Positions 50,919 to 59,114 of a stretch of 64,000 nt of DNA are shown piece by piece. Source of the DNA: Lacihabitans sp. CCS-44. GTDB lineage: Bacteria > Bacteroidota > Bacteroidia > Cytophagales > Spirosomataceae. Each line of letters opens with the position of its first letter. Position 1 is the first letter of the stretch. Where the stretch lies: positions 1 through 64,000 of the forward strand of contig NZ_RJUE01000005.1 of the NCBI RefSeq assembly GCF_024343735.1. The letters are read 5' to 3'. The position numbers were made by a program, and so were the translations under genes. Under the pieces are notes generated by a model. That model saw only the letters and a program-made list of their open reading frames with translations, was not told the origin of the DNA and searched no databases.

Positions 50919-53900
50919 TCATTTCCAAAAGATTAATCTCCCAGAGGTATGGGCAGTTTGGTTTTCTGAAACAGACAATAGGTTTAGTTTATAATATAGT
51001 TGACTCGAAATATGAGTATTTCCCTCAAAATCCAGTCCAAATTCAATTTTTCCGTCACAATTTTTGCAGGATTTTTGATAATCAGCAATAGTTCTTCCAA
51101 ATACATCATAAACCACCAAATGAGCAAGTAAATCATTCCCAACTCTATTGTGATTAAAAATAAGATTTGTATAGTTGGAAAACGGATTGGGATAATTGAG
51201 ATAATTTATTATGGCAAAGTCTGGTTTTTCGATGTTAAATTCAAACGTCTTTTCCGTCTTATTATTATAGTTGTCAAATACAATAAATTTCAATTTGTGT
51301 TTTCCATTTGCTAAGTTTCCTGTGTAGAAATTTATGTAACCTTGGTAAGCACCTTGGGAGGGAATGTAAAGCCTATTAAGACTACTTATAAGAGTGTCAT
51401 CTATGAAAACCTGAATTTTGTGGTTGGCGTCGTAGTCTGAAATATTTATCCCATTTTCGTCAAAGACTTCGAAATGTAGAATTTCATTTGATTTTTGACT
51501 TATTTTTACTTCAGGGCCGGTGTTATCTTCAATTTCTGAACTAGATTGCTGAGTAAGAATAAAATCATCAAAATAACCATACGTATTTTCTGTAGAATCT
51601 TCATTTGTGGCGTAAAAAGTCATTAAACCTTTCCCAGAGCCGAAAGCTTGGTCCTTAGGTAAAATAATGTTTGCTATAAATTCACCATTGATAAGAGAAT
51701 ACAAACCCTCGAATAATTTACTTTCTGATGAAAGATAAGTGAATTTTGGGCCATCGGCAAATGTACCTAATGTTACACTTTGAGTAGGTTTGTCAAAAAT
51801 AGAAATTTTTATTTTTCCAGTTATTTTTTTTTCGGTTTTACCCACAATTTGAATTTTCTCTAAAGACTTCCATGTTTGGCCACTGGGTAGTTTTTCATTT
51901 GCTTTGAGGAGTTCTATATTATTTTTAAATTCTGGAAGAGGCTGGCTAGGATCTCCTAAAAGACTAAAATTGCGATTGATTTCTCCTTCGATTGATTGGT
52001 TTTTTGTCAATACAAAAAGTTCTCCTAAAGTTTTCGCATTACCTACATTGTTATAAAAAGCACTGTTTATTCTTTCGTTTGTGCTAGAATATACAGGGCG
52101 AGTGGTTGTTAGCAGTGCTATGCACCCCCCACTTGGATTGAGTAATGCAAGCTCAGCTCCAGAAACCAACGAAGGGTTGTCGAATTTGCCAAACTGGCAG
52201 GTAGCCGTAAAAAATATGGGAAGTTTGGTTGAGTTTCTGAAATTTTGAATGTTGGCTATGGTCAGTAGTTTTTCATTTGCCCATCCATCTTCAGAGCCAT
52301 GGCCGTTATAATTAATCAAGAACGAACCATTTTTTAGCACATTGCTTATAGCCTCCGTTGCTTTAGGAACAGTGGTATTTGTGCTTACTGGAAACTGATC
52401 CATATATATTTTTTCTATTTCAAACCCTCCGTATGCTAATTTTGAAAGTTGACTCAGTGACTCTGCATCTTGTTGATGAATATTATAGTCTCTGTTGTCG
52501 GCAACATAAGCAATCTTGGTCTTCCAGTCGCCTTCTTTTATATCAGTACTTTGGTAGTTAATGATTTTACTTATGAGTCCTTTAGCTTCAAACATTGTTT
52601 TGGCAGGAAGCCTTCCCACAGAGATATCCATCGAGTGGTCGTTGTCTCGGTTACTAATCCAAATATTTTTTTGACTAAATCCTTCTGTCCAAGCTCCTTC
52701 ATGGTCTTCAAGAAACCCAAAGTAATCATCGGAAGAAAAGCTATAGATAGGTTCCAAAGATTCTCTCGATTGATAAGTTGGGACGAAGTTTTTTGTATCT
52801 ACATAAGTGATTTCATTATTGTTTTTATAGTCAAAGGTAGCATCTCCAATCAGCAGCAAATATTTAAGTTTTGTTTTGTCTTTTAGCCAGTAATGCCTAC
52901 AAAGGTTTCGAATGGCGGATGGGTCGGTTTTTCCTGAGCTAAACTCGTTGAAAATTTCTTTTGTGCTGAAACCCAACACCTCAATGTTCTGTGTTTGTTT
53001 TTTAAATACAATTAGTCTTTCGGCTTCTGCTTTGAATTTTTCAGGGTAAACTATGATCAAGTTTGGAGTACTATAACCAGTTATGTTTTGGTTTGTGACT
53101 TTCTCAACAAATGTAGGAATATCAGTATTTTCTTTATTAAATACGAAGAGTTGTGATATGGACTGCTCGTGGAGGTCAGCTCCAAATGTCCCATCACTTT
53201 TTACATCAAATCTTTTAGATATGTATGGGTTGTCCACTAACCACACTTCTGTGTTTTTGTCGGGTAGATTTATGCGGAAATTGGTTTCCCTCGACTTTTT
53301 TAAGTACCAGTATTTTATAGACTCTTTAGGGCTGTAAGTGATATTACGCTCATATTGAACTTCATAGTAGTCTACATAAGCTCCTGCATTGGCAGAACCG
53401 ACGGTGCTCAAACTGAACTCTAGCGTAATATTAGGGTTAGATTTGGATAGTGTTAATTCAAAATCTGTAGGATTGGAGACTCTATTGTATCTCGCATAAT
53501 TATCGGCAGAATTGTATAGCGACTTGGGTAAAGTAAGCTTTGTGACATTTTCATTGCCAATTTTTATATTTATGGTTTGGTCGCTTCTACCCATTCCCAA
53601 CACACTCATATTGAATCTAATGTCTGTCTGTGCCTCAGAATTGGCGACATTTAGTGAATAAGTATTATAGAAAAAGTCTCCAAACCAATTTCTGCCAGAG
53701 GAAAGCAAGTTCTTAATTTCTTTTTCTTCAAAAGCATAATAAGTAAGTGCCGATATGGCCGAAGAACTTGACTGGCTAGAGGAGGCTAGGGTTTCTATTT
53801 TTAGTGCGTCTGCATTTCCAATATTTATGAAATAATAGTTTTCGTCAGAATACGGATTTAGCTTGTGGGTGATTCTAGAAATTTGGGTGTCGAAATATTC

Positions 53901-54233
53901 TTCATGTGGAGATTCTCCATAAAATAATATTTGATCATTAATGTCCAATTTTCTATCAATGTCGTTGTCCAAAACAGGAATTTGCTTTAAGTCTTCAATT
54001 CTTTCGCCTAGATTGTTTTGTGGTAAGCCCTTAATATGACCAACAAATACTCGTATTTTTTTTGGGTCTATCGTTTTATAGTTGGCTAAGTACTTTTTAA
54101 TGAAAGGATAGTCTATCTTATAAATTCCAGATTTTCTTATACTTACTTTTATCCATTCCCCTTCTGATAAGACAGATTTTTGGCCAAAAAGCCCAAAACT
54201 GATAATCATAAAGAAGCAAAATGATATTCTCAT
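50919..54233 (-). CDS. porU: Type IX secretion system sortase PorU
   Basis: A 1104-residue C25 peptidase-like protein with a signal peptide (MRISFCFFMIISFGLFGQ). It opens with VLSEGEWIKVSIRKSGIYKI as PorU does. The gingipain-like catalytic region has NYNGHGSEDGWANE with the catalytic His and FFTATCQFGKFDNP with the Cys. PorU cleaves the C-terminal sorting domain of cargo and attaches lipopolysaccharide. The C-terminal 85 residues (INYLNYPNPFSNYTNLIFNH, NLLSVSENQTAHTSGRLIFWK) resemble a type A sorting domain, as expected for PorU itself. The ATG at 54231-54233 was preferred to one 21 bases upstream. Confidence 0.95.
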   Translation of the reverse strand: MRISFCFFMIISFGLFGQKSVLSEGEWIKVSIRKSGIYKIDYPFIKKYLANYKTIDPKKIRVFVGHIKGLPQNNLGERIEDLKQIPVLDNDIDRKLDINDQILFYGESPHEEYFDTQISRITHKLNPYSDENYYFINIGNADALKIETLASSSQSSSSAISALTYYAFEEKEIKNLLSSGRNWFGDFFYNTYSLNVANSEAQTDIRFNMSVLGMGRSDQTINIKIGNENVTKLTLPKSLYNSADNYARYNRVSNPTDFELTLSKSNPNITLEFSLSTVGSANAGAYVDYYEVQYERNITYSPKESIKYWYLKKSRETNFRINLPDKNTEVWLVDNPYISKRFDVKSDGTFGADLHEQSISQLFVFNKENTDIPTFVEKVTNQNITGYSTPNLIIVYPEKFKAEAERLIVFKKQTQNIEVLGFSTKEIFNEFSSGKTDPSAIRNLCRHYWLKDKTKLKYLLLIGDATFDYKNNNEITYVDTKNFVPTYQSRESLEPIYSFSSDDYFGFLEDHEGAWTEGFSQKNIWISNRDNDHSMDISVGRLPAKTMFEAKGLISKIINYQSTDIKEGDWKTKIAYVADNRDYNIHQQDAESLSQLSKLAYGGFEIEKIYMDQFPVSTNTTVPKATEAISNVLKNGSFLINYNGHGSEDGWANEKLLTIANIQNFRNSTKLPIFFTATCQFGKFDNPSLVSGAELALLNPSGGCIALLTTTRPVYSSTNERINSAFYNNVGNAKTLGELFVLTKNQSIEGEINRNFSLLGDPSQPLPEFKNNIELLKANEKLPSGQTWKSLEKIQIVGKTEKKITGKIKISIFDKPTQSVTLGTFADGPKFTYLSSESKLFEGLYSLINGEFIANIILPKDQAFGSGKGLMTFYATNEDSTENTYGYFDDFILTQQSSSEIEDNTGPEVKISQKSNEILHFEVFDENGINISDYDANHKIQVFIDDTLISSLNRLYIPSQGAYQGYINFYTGNLANGKHKLKFIVFDNYNNKTEKTFEFNIEKPDFAIINYLNYPNPFSNYTNLIFNHNRVGNDLLAHLVVYDVFGRTIADYQKSCKNCDGKIEFGLDFEGNTHISSQLYYKLNLLSVSENQTAHTSGRLIFWK

Positions 54234-54290
54234 AAATGGTTTATAATACAACAAGAATAGAACGTTCTGAGAGTAAAGTTGGTATTCATA

Positions 54291-54953
54291 TCAATCGATT
54301 ATTTGAATCGGAGCATAAGAAGCTATCGTATATTTTTTCTTTGAAGAGGTACATTCAACCAGGGTTCTTGTTCTTCTATTTTCGAGCTTTCGATATTTCT
54401 TATTATTAAAAACAAATATTTTACCGGAGGGGATTTCTGACAATAAGGGAGCGTCTGAATTCTCTTTTTCGTTGAAAATACCCAATACTTTTACTAAAGA
54501 TGGATCTCTAGTAGATGAAGCAGCTGGATTTATCATGTGTTTTTGCAATACTTTTAAAATTTCTCCTGGAAAAACCTCTTCAGTAAGTAAAGGTTGCATG
54601 AGGTTTGAAAAAGTAGTTTTCCATTCAACTCCATGCGGGGCTGGTTTTCTTCTGAAAAGCTTAGCTGTAAGAGCCACATGCTGATGTGCTATTTCATGAA
54701 TTAGGGTCACCAAAAACGAGTATGCGTTTGAATCGCCGTTCACAGTGATAAAGTGCTGACCATCTTTCAAGCGGTAGTTTCCTAAACAAGATTTTCTGGA
54801 TTTTGTGATAGAGAAGTTGAAAGGGTGAGTTTTCCAAAGGTTCATTACGTATGGTAAAGAGGCAATAGGAATCTTTGCCGAAAGTAATTTTTCTAGCTTT
54901 TCTGAAGATGTTTTTACTACTGATTCTGGTTTTTTCTTTAGAAATCCAAACAA
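54291..54953 (-). CDS. SprT-like zinc metalloprotein
   Basis: A 220-residue protein with a SprT-like domain: FLVTLIHEIAHQHVALTAKL contains HExxH (H86, E87, H90), and PHGVEWKTTFSNLM has the third ligand His107, followed by a C-terminal zinc-ribbon-like zone that here lacks the usual Cys pairs (only one CTSSKK). Members include DNA-protein crosslink proteases (Spartan) and bacterial SprT of unknown function. It lies 57 bp upstream of porU on the same strand with its own -7 box at 54979-54986. A role in the type IX system is not indicated. Confidence 0.88.
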   Translation of the reverse strand: MFGFLKKKPESVVKTSSEKLEKLLSAKIPIASLPYVMNLWKTHPFNFSITKSRKSCLGNYRLKDGQHFITVNGDSNAYSFLVTLIHEIAHQHVALTAKLFRRKPAPHGVEWKTTFSNLMQPLLTEEVFPGEILKVLQKHMINPAASSTRDPSLVKVLGIFNEKENSDAPLLSEIPSGKIFVFNNKKYRKLENRRTRTLVECTSSKKKYTIASYAPIQIID

Positions 54954-54978
54954 CTAAATTCTATTTAAATATTAATTA

Positions 54979-54986
54979 CAAATATA
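54979..54986 (-). promoter_or_regulatory. -7 box for the SprT-porU-porV unit
   Basis: TATATTTG on the minus strand, 25 bases before the SprT-like start codon. No good -33 element. Confidence 0.5.
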
Positions 54987-55085
54987 ACTGAAACTCTGCT
55001 TTGAAAATTATTCTGACTCAAAACCGCAAAATAAAATTCTATTCAATTATATGATTTTAATCCTTTTTTAATTGCCTTCAAGGAC

Positions 55086-55093
55086 TAAATTTG
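55086..55093 (+). promoter_or_regulatory. -7 box for the small lipoprotein gene
   Basis: TAAATTTG, 17 bases before the ATG at 55111. The -33 region is weak. Confidence 0.5.
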
Positions 55094-55110
55094 ACAAAAA
55101 AACAAATAAC

Positions 55111-55380
55111 ATGAAAAAAGTATTAAGCCTATTGTCAGTAATTTTATTAATGTCTTCTTGTGGTTCAAAATTAGTTGATCCTTTGGCTGGTTGTGAAAAA
55201 TCTGCAGAAAAGTTTACTGCAGCGGCCACTGCCTTTTTTTCTGACTTTACCAGCAAAAGCAAGTGTGAAGCTTTCAAAAGTACAGCCTCCAATTACCTCA
55301 AAGATTGCCCATCACTTACAGCAGCCGAAGTAAAAGAAGCTAACGATTCAATTAAAGATTTGAATTGTAATGACTTGTAA
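55111..55380 (+). CDS. Small lipoprotein
   Basis: An 89-residue protein with a lipobox, MKKVLSLLSVILLMSSCGSK (Cys17), and a short helical part with two more Cys residues pairing candidates: GCEKSAEKFTAAATAFFSDF and KCEAFKSTASNYLKDCPSLT, ending DLNCNDL. Four Cys in the mature part could form two disulfides in the periplasm. Not assigned to a named family; similar small proteins occur in Bacteroidetes. The ATG at 55111 was chosen because it directly precedes the signal peptide. Confidence 0.8.
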   Translation: MKKVLSLLSVILLMSSCGSKLVDPLAGCEKSAEKFTAAATAFFSDFTSKSKCEAFKSTASNYLKDCPSLTAAEVKEANDSIKDLNCNDL

Positions 55381-55406
55381 AAAAGCTTTGCTTGTTGAGC
55401 TCTATT

Positions 55407-55439
55407 TTTGACTAAAACGCAATTGTTTTAGTAAGTTTG
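55407..55439 (+). promoter_or_regulatory. Promoter with a palindrome filling the spacer
   Basis: TTTG (55407-55410), 21 bp, TAAGTTTG (55432-55439). The spacer is the inverted repeat ACTAAAAC (55411-55418)-GCAATT-GTTTTAGT (55425-55432), a perfect 8-bp palindrome that overlaps the -7 box. It looks like an operator. The start codon of the membrane protein is at 55471. Confidence 0.55.
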
Positions 55440-55470
55440 TTGTGCTTCTCTTTCTAATATTAAATAGCCT

Positions 55471-56178
55471 ATGAATATGATTAAAACAATATTTCGAGAC
55501 AGTGTTGTATATGAAAACATTTTTTTATTGCTTATATATTCCCTATTTTGTATTGCTAAAATTTATTTTCAAATATTTTTTGATCCACCTCTTCAAGTTT
55601 TGTTTTTAGTTGGTGCCAATATTTTACTTACCTATCCTTTTTTTAAGGCAAATTTCTTCCAACCCCGTGTAAGTGTGTTGTGGTATTTTCTGCTTATCAC
55701 CATTGGTGAGATTATTATTGTCTTTTATGAAGATCTTGATTTTCTTAAACTAGGAATGTCCTTTTATCTTTTTTCAAAGATTGCTTTGATATTGGTATTT
55801 AGAAACACCTTAAAGGATTTTAGACTTACAAAGTTGAACGATTTTTTGAAAATCTTAGGCCCTCAGGTGATGTCATTTGCTATTGGATATATGATTTATA
55901 ATGATTCAAACCTAGATATTTCTATCTCTTTTTTAATAATTATAGATGCAGTTGTCCAAGCTTTGGTGTTTAGTTATATTTTTTATTTCAAAAACGCCAG
56001 TGGAGTTAATTTTGTCAGGGCGGGGTTGGTGTTTTTGTCACTTCATGACGTTTTTGGAGGTTTTAATATTTTTAATCATAATGTTGATAAAGACTTTGTG
56101 GTTTCTTTTGTCCTTATTTCAACAGGTAACTTTATATTGGGTTATGGACTTTGGAAATCCAGAGTTGTTGATACTTAG
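55471..56178 (+). CDS. Multi-pass membrane protein, possibly YhhN-like
   Basis: A 235-residue protein with about seven or eight hydrophobic segments (NIFLLLIYSLFCIAKIYFQI, PLQVLFLVGANILLTYPFF, VSVLWYFLLITIGEIIIVFY, MSFYLFSKIALILVFRN). The stretch FVRAGLVFLSLHDVFGGFNI faintly resembles the conserved motif of YhhN/TMEM86 lysoplasmalogenase-like proteins, and the layout of eight helices fits, but the match is too weak to assign. It converges with trpG: stop codons overlap by 4 bases. It has its own operator-like promoter at 55407-55439. Confidence 0.7.
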   Translation: MNMIKTIFRDSVVYENIFLLLIYSLFCIAKIYFQIFFDPPLQVLFLVGANILLTYPFFKANFFQPRVSVLWYFLLITIGEIIIVFYEDLDFLKLGMSFYLFSKIALILVFRNTLKDFRLTKLNDFLKILGPQVMSFAIGYMIYNDSNLDISISFLIIIDAVVQALVFSYIFYFKNASGVNFVRAGLVFLSLHDVFGGFNIFNHNVDKDFVVSFVLISTGNFILGYGLWKSRVVDT

Positions 56179-56741
56179 CTCTTCATCCAGTTTTCTACCA
56201 TTTTTACACCATGTTCGGTCAAATACGCTTCTGGGTGAAATTGCACACCTCTGATGTCATATTTTTGGTGAGATTCGCCTAGCACGTACCCTTTTTCATC
56301 TATAGCTGTGATTTTTAGGTCTATAGGCATGCTTTCTGGTACAACTGTCCAAGAGTGGTAGCGGCAAACTTCAAAAGAATGTGGAATGCCTTTGAAAAGC
56401 AGCTCCTTATTATCCTGAACTATACATTTTGTAGTAACGCCGTGCAATACTTCATCCATATTGTGTAGCTTTGAGCCAAATGCTTCGCCAATGGCTTGAT
56501 GCCCAAGACATACTCCAAAAATGCTCTTAGAAGTCTTATATTCTGCCAATAAATCCATCATTATTCCTGCTTCTTCAGGTATACCTGGGCCGGGAGACAG
56601 CAATATTTTGTCATATTTTCTTACATCCTCTACAGCTATTTTGTCATTGCGAATTACGTCTACATTTCCTCCCAAATCTTTGAGAATATAAACCAAGTTA
56701 TATACAAATGAATCGTAATTGTCAAGTACTAATATTTTCAT
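56175..56741 (-). CDS. trpG: Anthranilate synthase component II (glutamine amidotransferase)
   Basis: A 188-residue class I glutamine amidotransferase that gives ammonia to TrpE. KILVLDNYDSFVYNLVYIL opens the domain; LSPGPGIPEEAGI, FGVCLGHQAIGEAFG (nucleophile Cys) and GVQFHPEAYLTEHG (catalytic His and Glu) are all present. It is not fused to trpD. In the operon it follows a DUF3052-like gene with a 38-bp gap and so may be coregulated with trpE. PabA-type proteins are similar, but the pairing with trpE favours trpG. Confidence 0.95.
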   Translation of the reverse strand: MKILVLDNYDSFVYNLVYILKDLGGNVDVIRNDKIAVEDVRKYDKILLSPGPGIPEEAGIMMDLLAEYKTSKSIFGVCLGHQAIGEAFGSKLHNMDEVLHGVTTKCIVQDNKELLFKGIPHSFEVCRYHSWTVVPESMPIDLKITAIDEKGYVLGESHQKYDIRGVQFHPEAYLTEHGVKMVENWMKS

Positions 56742-56779
56742 GTTATTTCTTATTTAAACTTCCTGTTTCAGCTTGATAT

Positions 56780-57235
56780 TTATTTCTGCGTTTTGTTCTT
56801 CCCCTCCTCCGTCATCACCCAACTTTGGTCTCTTGTCATAGTTTTTACAAATTCTACCTTTCTGAATCTGAAGGCACTCCAATCTTCGTCTATTGCTACC
56901 ATTCTTACAGATTCATAACCCAACTTACCCATTATTTGCCAGCCATTATCTCTGTTGAAATCACACTTGTGTTTCTTTGAGCTTCCTTTGGGATAAGCCC
57001 ACCAAAACAGTCCGTCTTTATCCAGAATGGCATCAATCTTTGGAGCTAAATCGTCTATTTGAGCCTGTTCTTTTACAAATGCCAAAACAAACGGAAGTTT
57101 TTCTTCCGATAGTTTTTTTGTTACCTCTAAATAATCAGAGAAAACTTTCATTTGCTCCGAAAACTCCTCTGGAGCATTGAGAATGGCAATCTTTTTGTGT
57201 TCTTTAAAATTAAGTTTTTTTAGTAATGGGTCCAT
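56780..57235 (-). CDS. DUF3052-like protein between trpE and trpG
   Basis: A 151-residue protein opening MDPLLKKLNFKEHKKIAILNAPEEF, close to the kLxlKxxxxvaxlNAPexf start of DUF3052 proteins, with VLAFVKEQAQIDDLAPKIDA and GLFWWAYPKGSSKKHKCDFN in the middle and RMVAIDEDWSAFRFRKVEFV at the end. The family function is unknown. It lies between trpE and trpG with short gaps. Its upstream region is a perfect 20-bp tandem duplication. An enzyme role in tryptophan synthesis is not supported; it may be a passenger. Confidence 0.8.
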   Translation of the reverse strand: MDPLLKKLNFKEHKKIAILNAPEEFSEQMKVFSDYLEVTKKLSEEKLPFVLAFVKEQAQIDDLAPKIDAILDKDGLFWWAYPKGSSKKHKCDFNRDNGWQIMGKLGYESVRMVAIDEDWSAFRFRKVEFVKTMTRDQSWVMTEEGKNKTQK

Positions 57236-57275
57236 TTTCGTTTTATTTTTTCAAATTTCGTTTTATTTTTTCAAA
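57236..57275. repeat. Perfect 20-bp tandem duplication directly before a start codon
   Basis: Positions 57236-57255 and 57256-57275 are identical. The unit, read on the minus strand, is A-rich and places two copies of the ribosome-binding stretch in front of the ATG of the DUF3052-like gene at 57233-57235. Confidence 0.85.
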
Positions 57276-57305
57276 AAAAAATTTATCGCTTTTTTATGAA
57301 ACTTT

Positions 57306-58727
57306 TTAAATTTCTGCCGCCATTTCAATGGCTTTTCTTAATGCTCCTAGTTTCAAATGAATTTCTGCCATTTCTGTTTCTATGACAGATTTTGCTACTA
57401 CGCCCATACCTGCCTGAAAATACAAAGTATTGTTTTTGCTCAGAAATGTTCTGATGGCTATCGCATGATTAAAATTGCCCTTAAAGTCCATAAAGCCAAT
57501 TGCTCCCCCGTAAATACTTCTATTTGTTGGTTCCATTTCGTTGATTAATGACATCGCCATGTGTTTTGGTGAACCCGAAAGCGTACCTGCAGGGAATGTA
57601 TCTGCCACCAGTTGCAACGGGTTTGTACCATCGGTCATGTGTCCTGTAACTTTCGAAACCAAATGTATCACATGACTGTAAAATTGTACTTCTTTGAAAA
57701 TATCTACTTGTACGTGGTCTGAGCTACGCGAAAGGTCGTTTCTGGCTAAATCCACCAGCATCACATGTTCGGCAGATTCTTTTGGGTCGGCATGGAGTTG
57801 GCGAGCTAGCTCCGCATCTTTGGCGTCATCGCCTGTTCTTCTAAAAGTACCAGCAATTGGATGAATTTCTGCCTGACCATCTTTTATAAATATCTGTTTT
57901 TCAGGACTTGAACCAAAAATATGATAATCGCCACCATCAAAATAAAACAAATAAGGAGATGGATTTATGCTTCTTAAAGCACGATAAACATTAAAATCGT
58001 CGCCAATATATTCTTGTGAAAATCTCCTAGAAGGAACTATTTGGAACACATCGCCACGCAAACAATGTTTGATGCACTTTTCAATGATTTTTACCATTTC
58101 AGCATCATTAATATTGGTTTGCTCACTGCCTTTTTTTGCAAAATTACTAGAAGTCCTTTTTGGGTTTTTTACATAAAATTCCAAAGTATCGAGGCCGTCT
58201 TCTTTAAACTTTGCTTCTTCGTTTTCTCTGACATAAGCATGCTCAAACATAAACAGCTCGTCTTTGAAATGATTGACCGCAATCACGTAGCGATACACCC
58301 GGTAGAGTATTTGCGGAATTGCAGTTTCGTTGCTTTTTTCTTGAATTTCTATGTCTTCAAAATATTCTACAGAGTCGTACGTAATGTGCCCAAAAAGCCC
58401 ATTAGATATAAATGAATGTTCGTTTTCAGATGGATTAAATCTACTTGCAAAGCCCTGCAAAGCATTTACAGCTTCCTTTCTTGAGGCTAGTTTAAATTTT
58501 TCCGTGCTTCCGTCTGGAAAACTCTGTGAAACCTCATCGTTGTCCAATATGAATGATGCTATTGGGTCGCAGGCAATGTAGCTGAAACTATTATGCATGG
58601 CATGATAATCAGCACTTTCGAGAATCACCGAAAGCGGAAACTGCTCTCTAATTCGCAGAAAAATACTAACTGGAGTTAGGGTGTCAGCCAAAAGTCTTTT
58701 GCTTCTTGTAGTAATATTAAATTTCAT
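57306..58727 (-). CDS. trpE: Anthranilate synthase component I
   Basis: This 473-residue enzyme makes anthranilate from chorismate with TrpG. The chorismate-binding domain shows IVPSRRFSQEY, HPIAGTFRRTGDD, VDLARNDLSRS, VIHLVSKVTG, FPAGTLSGSPKHMAM and RSIYGGAIGFMDF. The N-terminal part holds LLESADYHAMHNSFS-like residues where tryptophan binds for feedback inhibition. The ATG at 58725-58727 was chosen over one 36 bases upstream because MKFNITTRSKRLLADTLTPV is the usual start. A leader of about 280 nt with a trp attenuator precedes it. trpG lies downstream after a DUF3052-like gene. Confidence 0.96.
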   Translation of the reverse strand: MKFNITTRSKRLLADTLTPVSIFLRIREQFPLSVILESADYHAMHNSFSYIACDPIASFILDNDEVSQSFPDGSTEKFKLASRKEAVNALQGFASRFNPSENEHSFISNGLFGHITYDSVEYFEDIEIQEKSNETAIPQILYRVYRYVIAVNHFKDELFMFEHAYVRENEEAKFKEDGLDTLEFYVKNPKRTSSNFAKKGSEQTNINDAEMVKIIEKCIKHCLRGDVFQIVPSRRFSQEYIGDDFNVYRALRSINPSPYLFYFDGGDYHIFGSSPEKQIFIKDGQAEIHPIAGTFRRTGDDAKDAELARQLHADPKESAEHVMLVDLARNDLSRSSDHVQVDIFKEVQFYSHVIHLVSKVTGHMTDGTNPLQLVADTFPAGTLSGSPKHMAMSLINEMEPTNRSIYGGAIGFMDFKGNFNHAIAIRTFLSKNNTLYFQAGMGVVAKSVIETEMAEIHLKLGALRKAIEMAAEI

Positions 58728-58828
58728 AATGCAATGTTTCTTGTCGATATCCTTTGACTTCATTCAGCCATCGGAGGTAATTCTTATTTATTTATTCAAT
58801 AAAATCTTAGTCATTTTGTTGTGCCCTT

Positions 58829-58878
58829 GGTGGCAAAGCGTAGCCGATATTTCGGTGGCTGAGTGTAGCCGAAGCCAC
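58829..58878. repeat. Two-copy REP-like element in the trpE leader
   Basis: GGTGGCAAAGCGTAGCCGA (58829-58847) and GGTGGCTGAGTGTAGCCGA (58854-58872) are 16 of 19 alike, 25 bp apart, and the second runs on into an arm complementary to its start (GTGGCT..AGCC..CCAC). It lies between the attenuator terminator and trpE. A related end is seen at 43385-43398. Confidence 0.6.
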
Positions 58879-58881
58879 AAC

Positions 58882-58914
58882 AAAAACGGCTTGCTGTGTT
58901 GAACAGCAAGCCGT
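58882..58914 (-). terminator. Attenuator terminator hairpin upstream of trpE
   Basis: A perfect 11-bp stem, ACGGCTTGCTG (58886-58896 in plus-strand reading) with CAGCAAGCCGT (58904-58914), 7-nt loop, followed on the minus strand by five T (58882-58886). Confidence 0.92.
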
Positions 58915-58947
58915 AATTATGTAAAAAACCACATAGCGGAATGTTGC

Positions 58948-59007
58948 TCAAACGAGATAGTTTGAACGCCACCAACCTTTATTTGCTATGATGTTTGATA
59001 ATTTCAT
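58948..59007 (-). CDS. trpL: trp operon leader peptide TrpL
   Basis: A 19-residue frame MKLSNIIANKGWWRSNYLV with tandem Trp codons (TGG TGG at 58974-58969), ending in TGA at 58948-58950. It lies just before the attenuator hairpins of trpE and is too short for automatic gene calling. The upstream box TACATTTG (59012-59019) places the start of transcription only 0-3 bases before the ATG, so the leader message seems leaderless or nearly so. No Shine-Dalgarno is expected in this phylum. An in-frame open stretch upstream has no better start. Confidence 0.82.
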   Translation of the reverse strand: MKLSNIIANKGWWRSNYLV

Positions 59008-59011
59008 GTCG

Positions 59012-59042
59012 CAAATGTAGTTATGAAATTTATAAATCAAAA
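59012..59042 (-). promoter_or_regulatory. Promoter of the trpL-trpE operon
   Basis: TTTTG (59038-59042), an 18-bp spacer and TACATTTG (59012-59019) on the minus strand. Start expected at 59007-59009, at the trpL ATG. Confidence 0.75.
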
Positions 59043-59061
59043 TTTTTTGGATTTTATTTAC

Positions 59062-59089
59062 AAAAAAAGGGCAGACAACTGTCTACCCT
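59062..59089 (-). terminator. Terminator of sodA
   Basis: AGGGCAGAC (59068-59076) pairs with GTCTACCCT (59081-59089) with one mismatch; seven T follow on the minus strand (59062-59068). It lies 25 bases past the sodA stop. Confidence 0.88.
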
Positions 59090-59114
59090 CCTTCAAACTT
59101 TAAACATCTAAATT

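Larger units (their letters stand above)
58882..59007 (-). promoter_or_regulatory. Tryptophan attenuator of the trpE-trpG operon
   Basis: Segments in order on the minus strand: Trp codons at 58969-58974 (segment 1), segment 2 around GTTTGAGCAACATTCCG, segment 3 ACGGCTTGCTG (58914-58904), segment 4 CAGCAAGCCGT (58896-58886) then five T. 3:4 is a perfect 11-bp terminator. 1:2 pairs through TCAAAC with GTTTGA. 2:3 can pair through AGCAA with TTGCT and CCG with CGG, which excludes 3:4. When Trp is scarce the ribosome stalls at the Trp pair, frees segment 2 and lets transcription reach trpE. This is the classic ribosome-mediated design. Confidence 0.85.
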
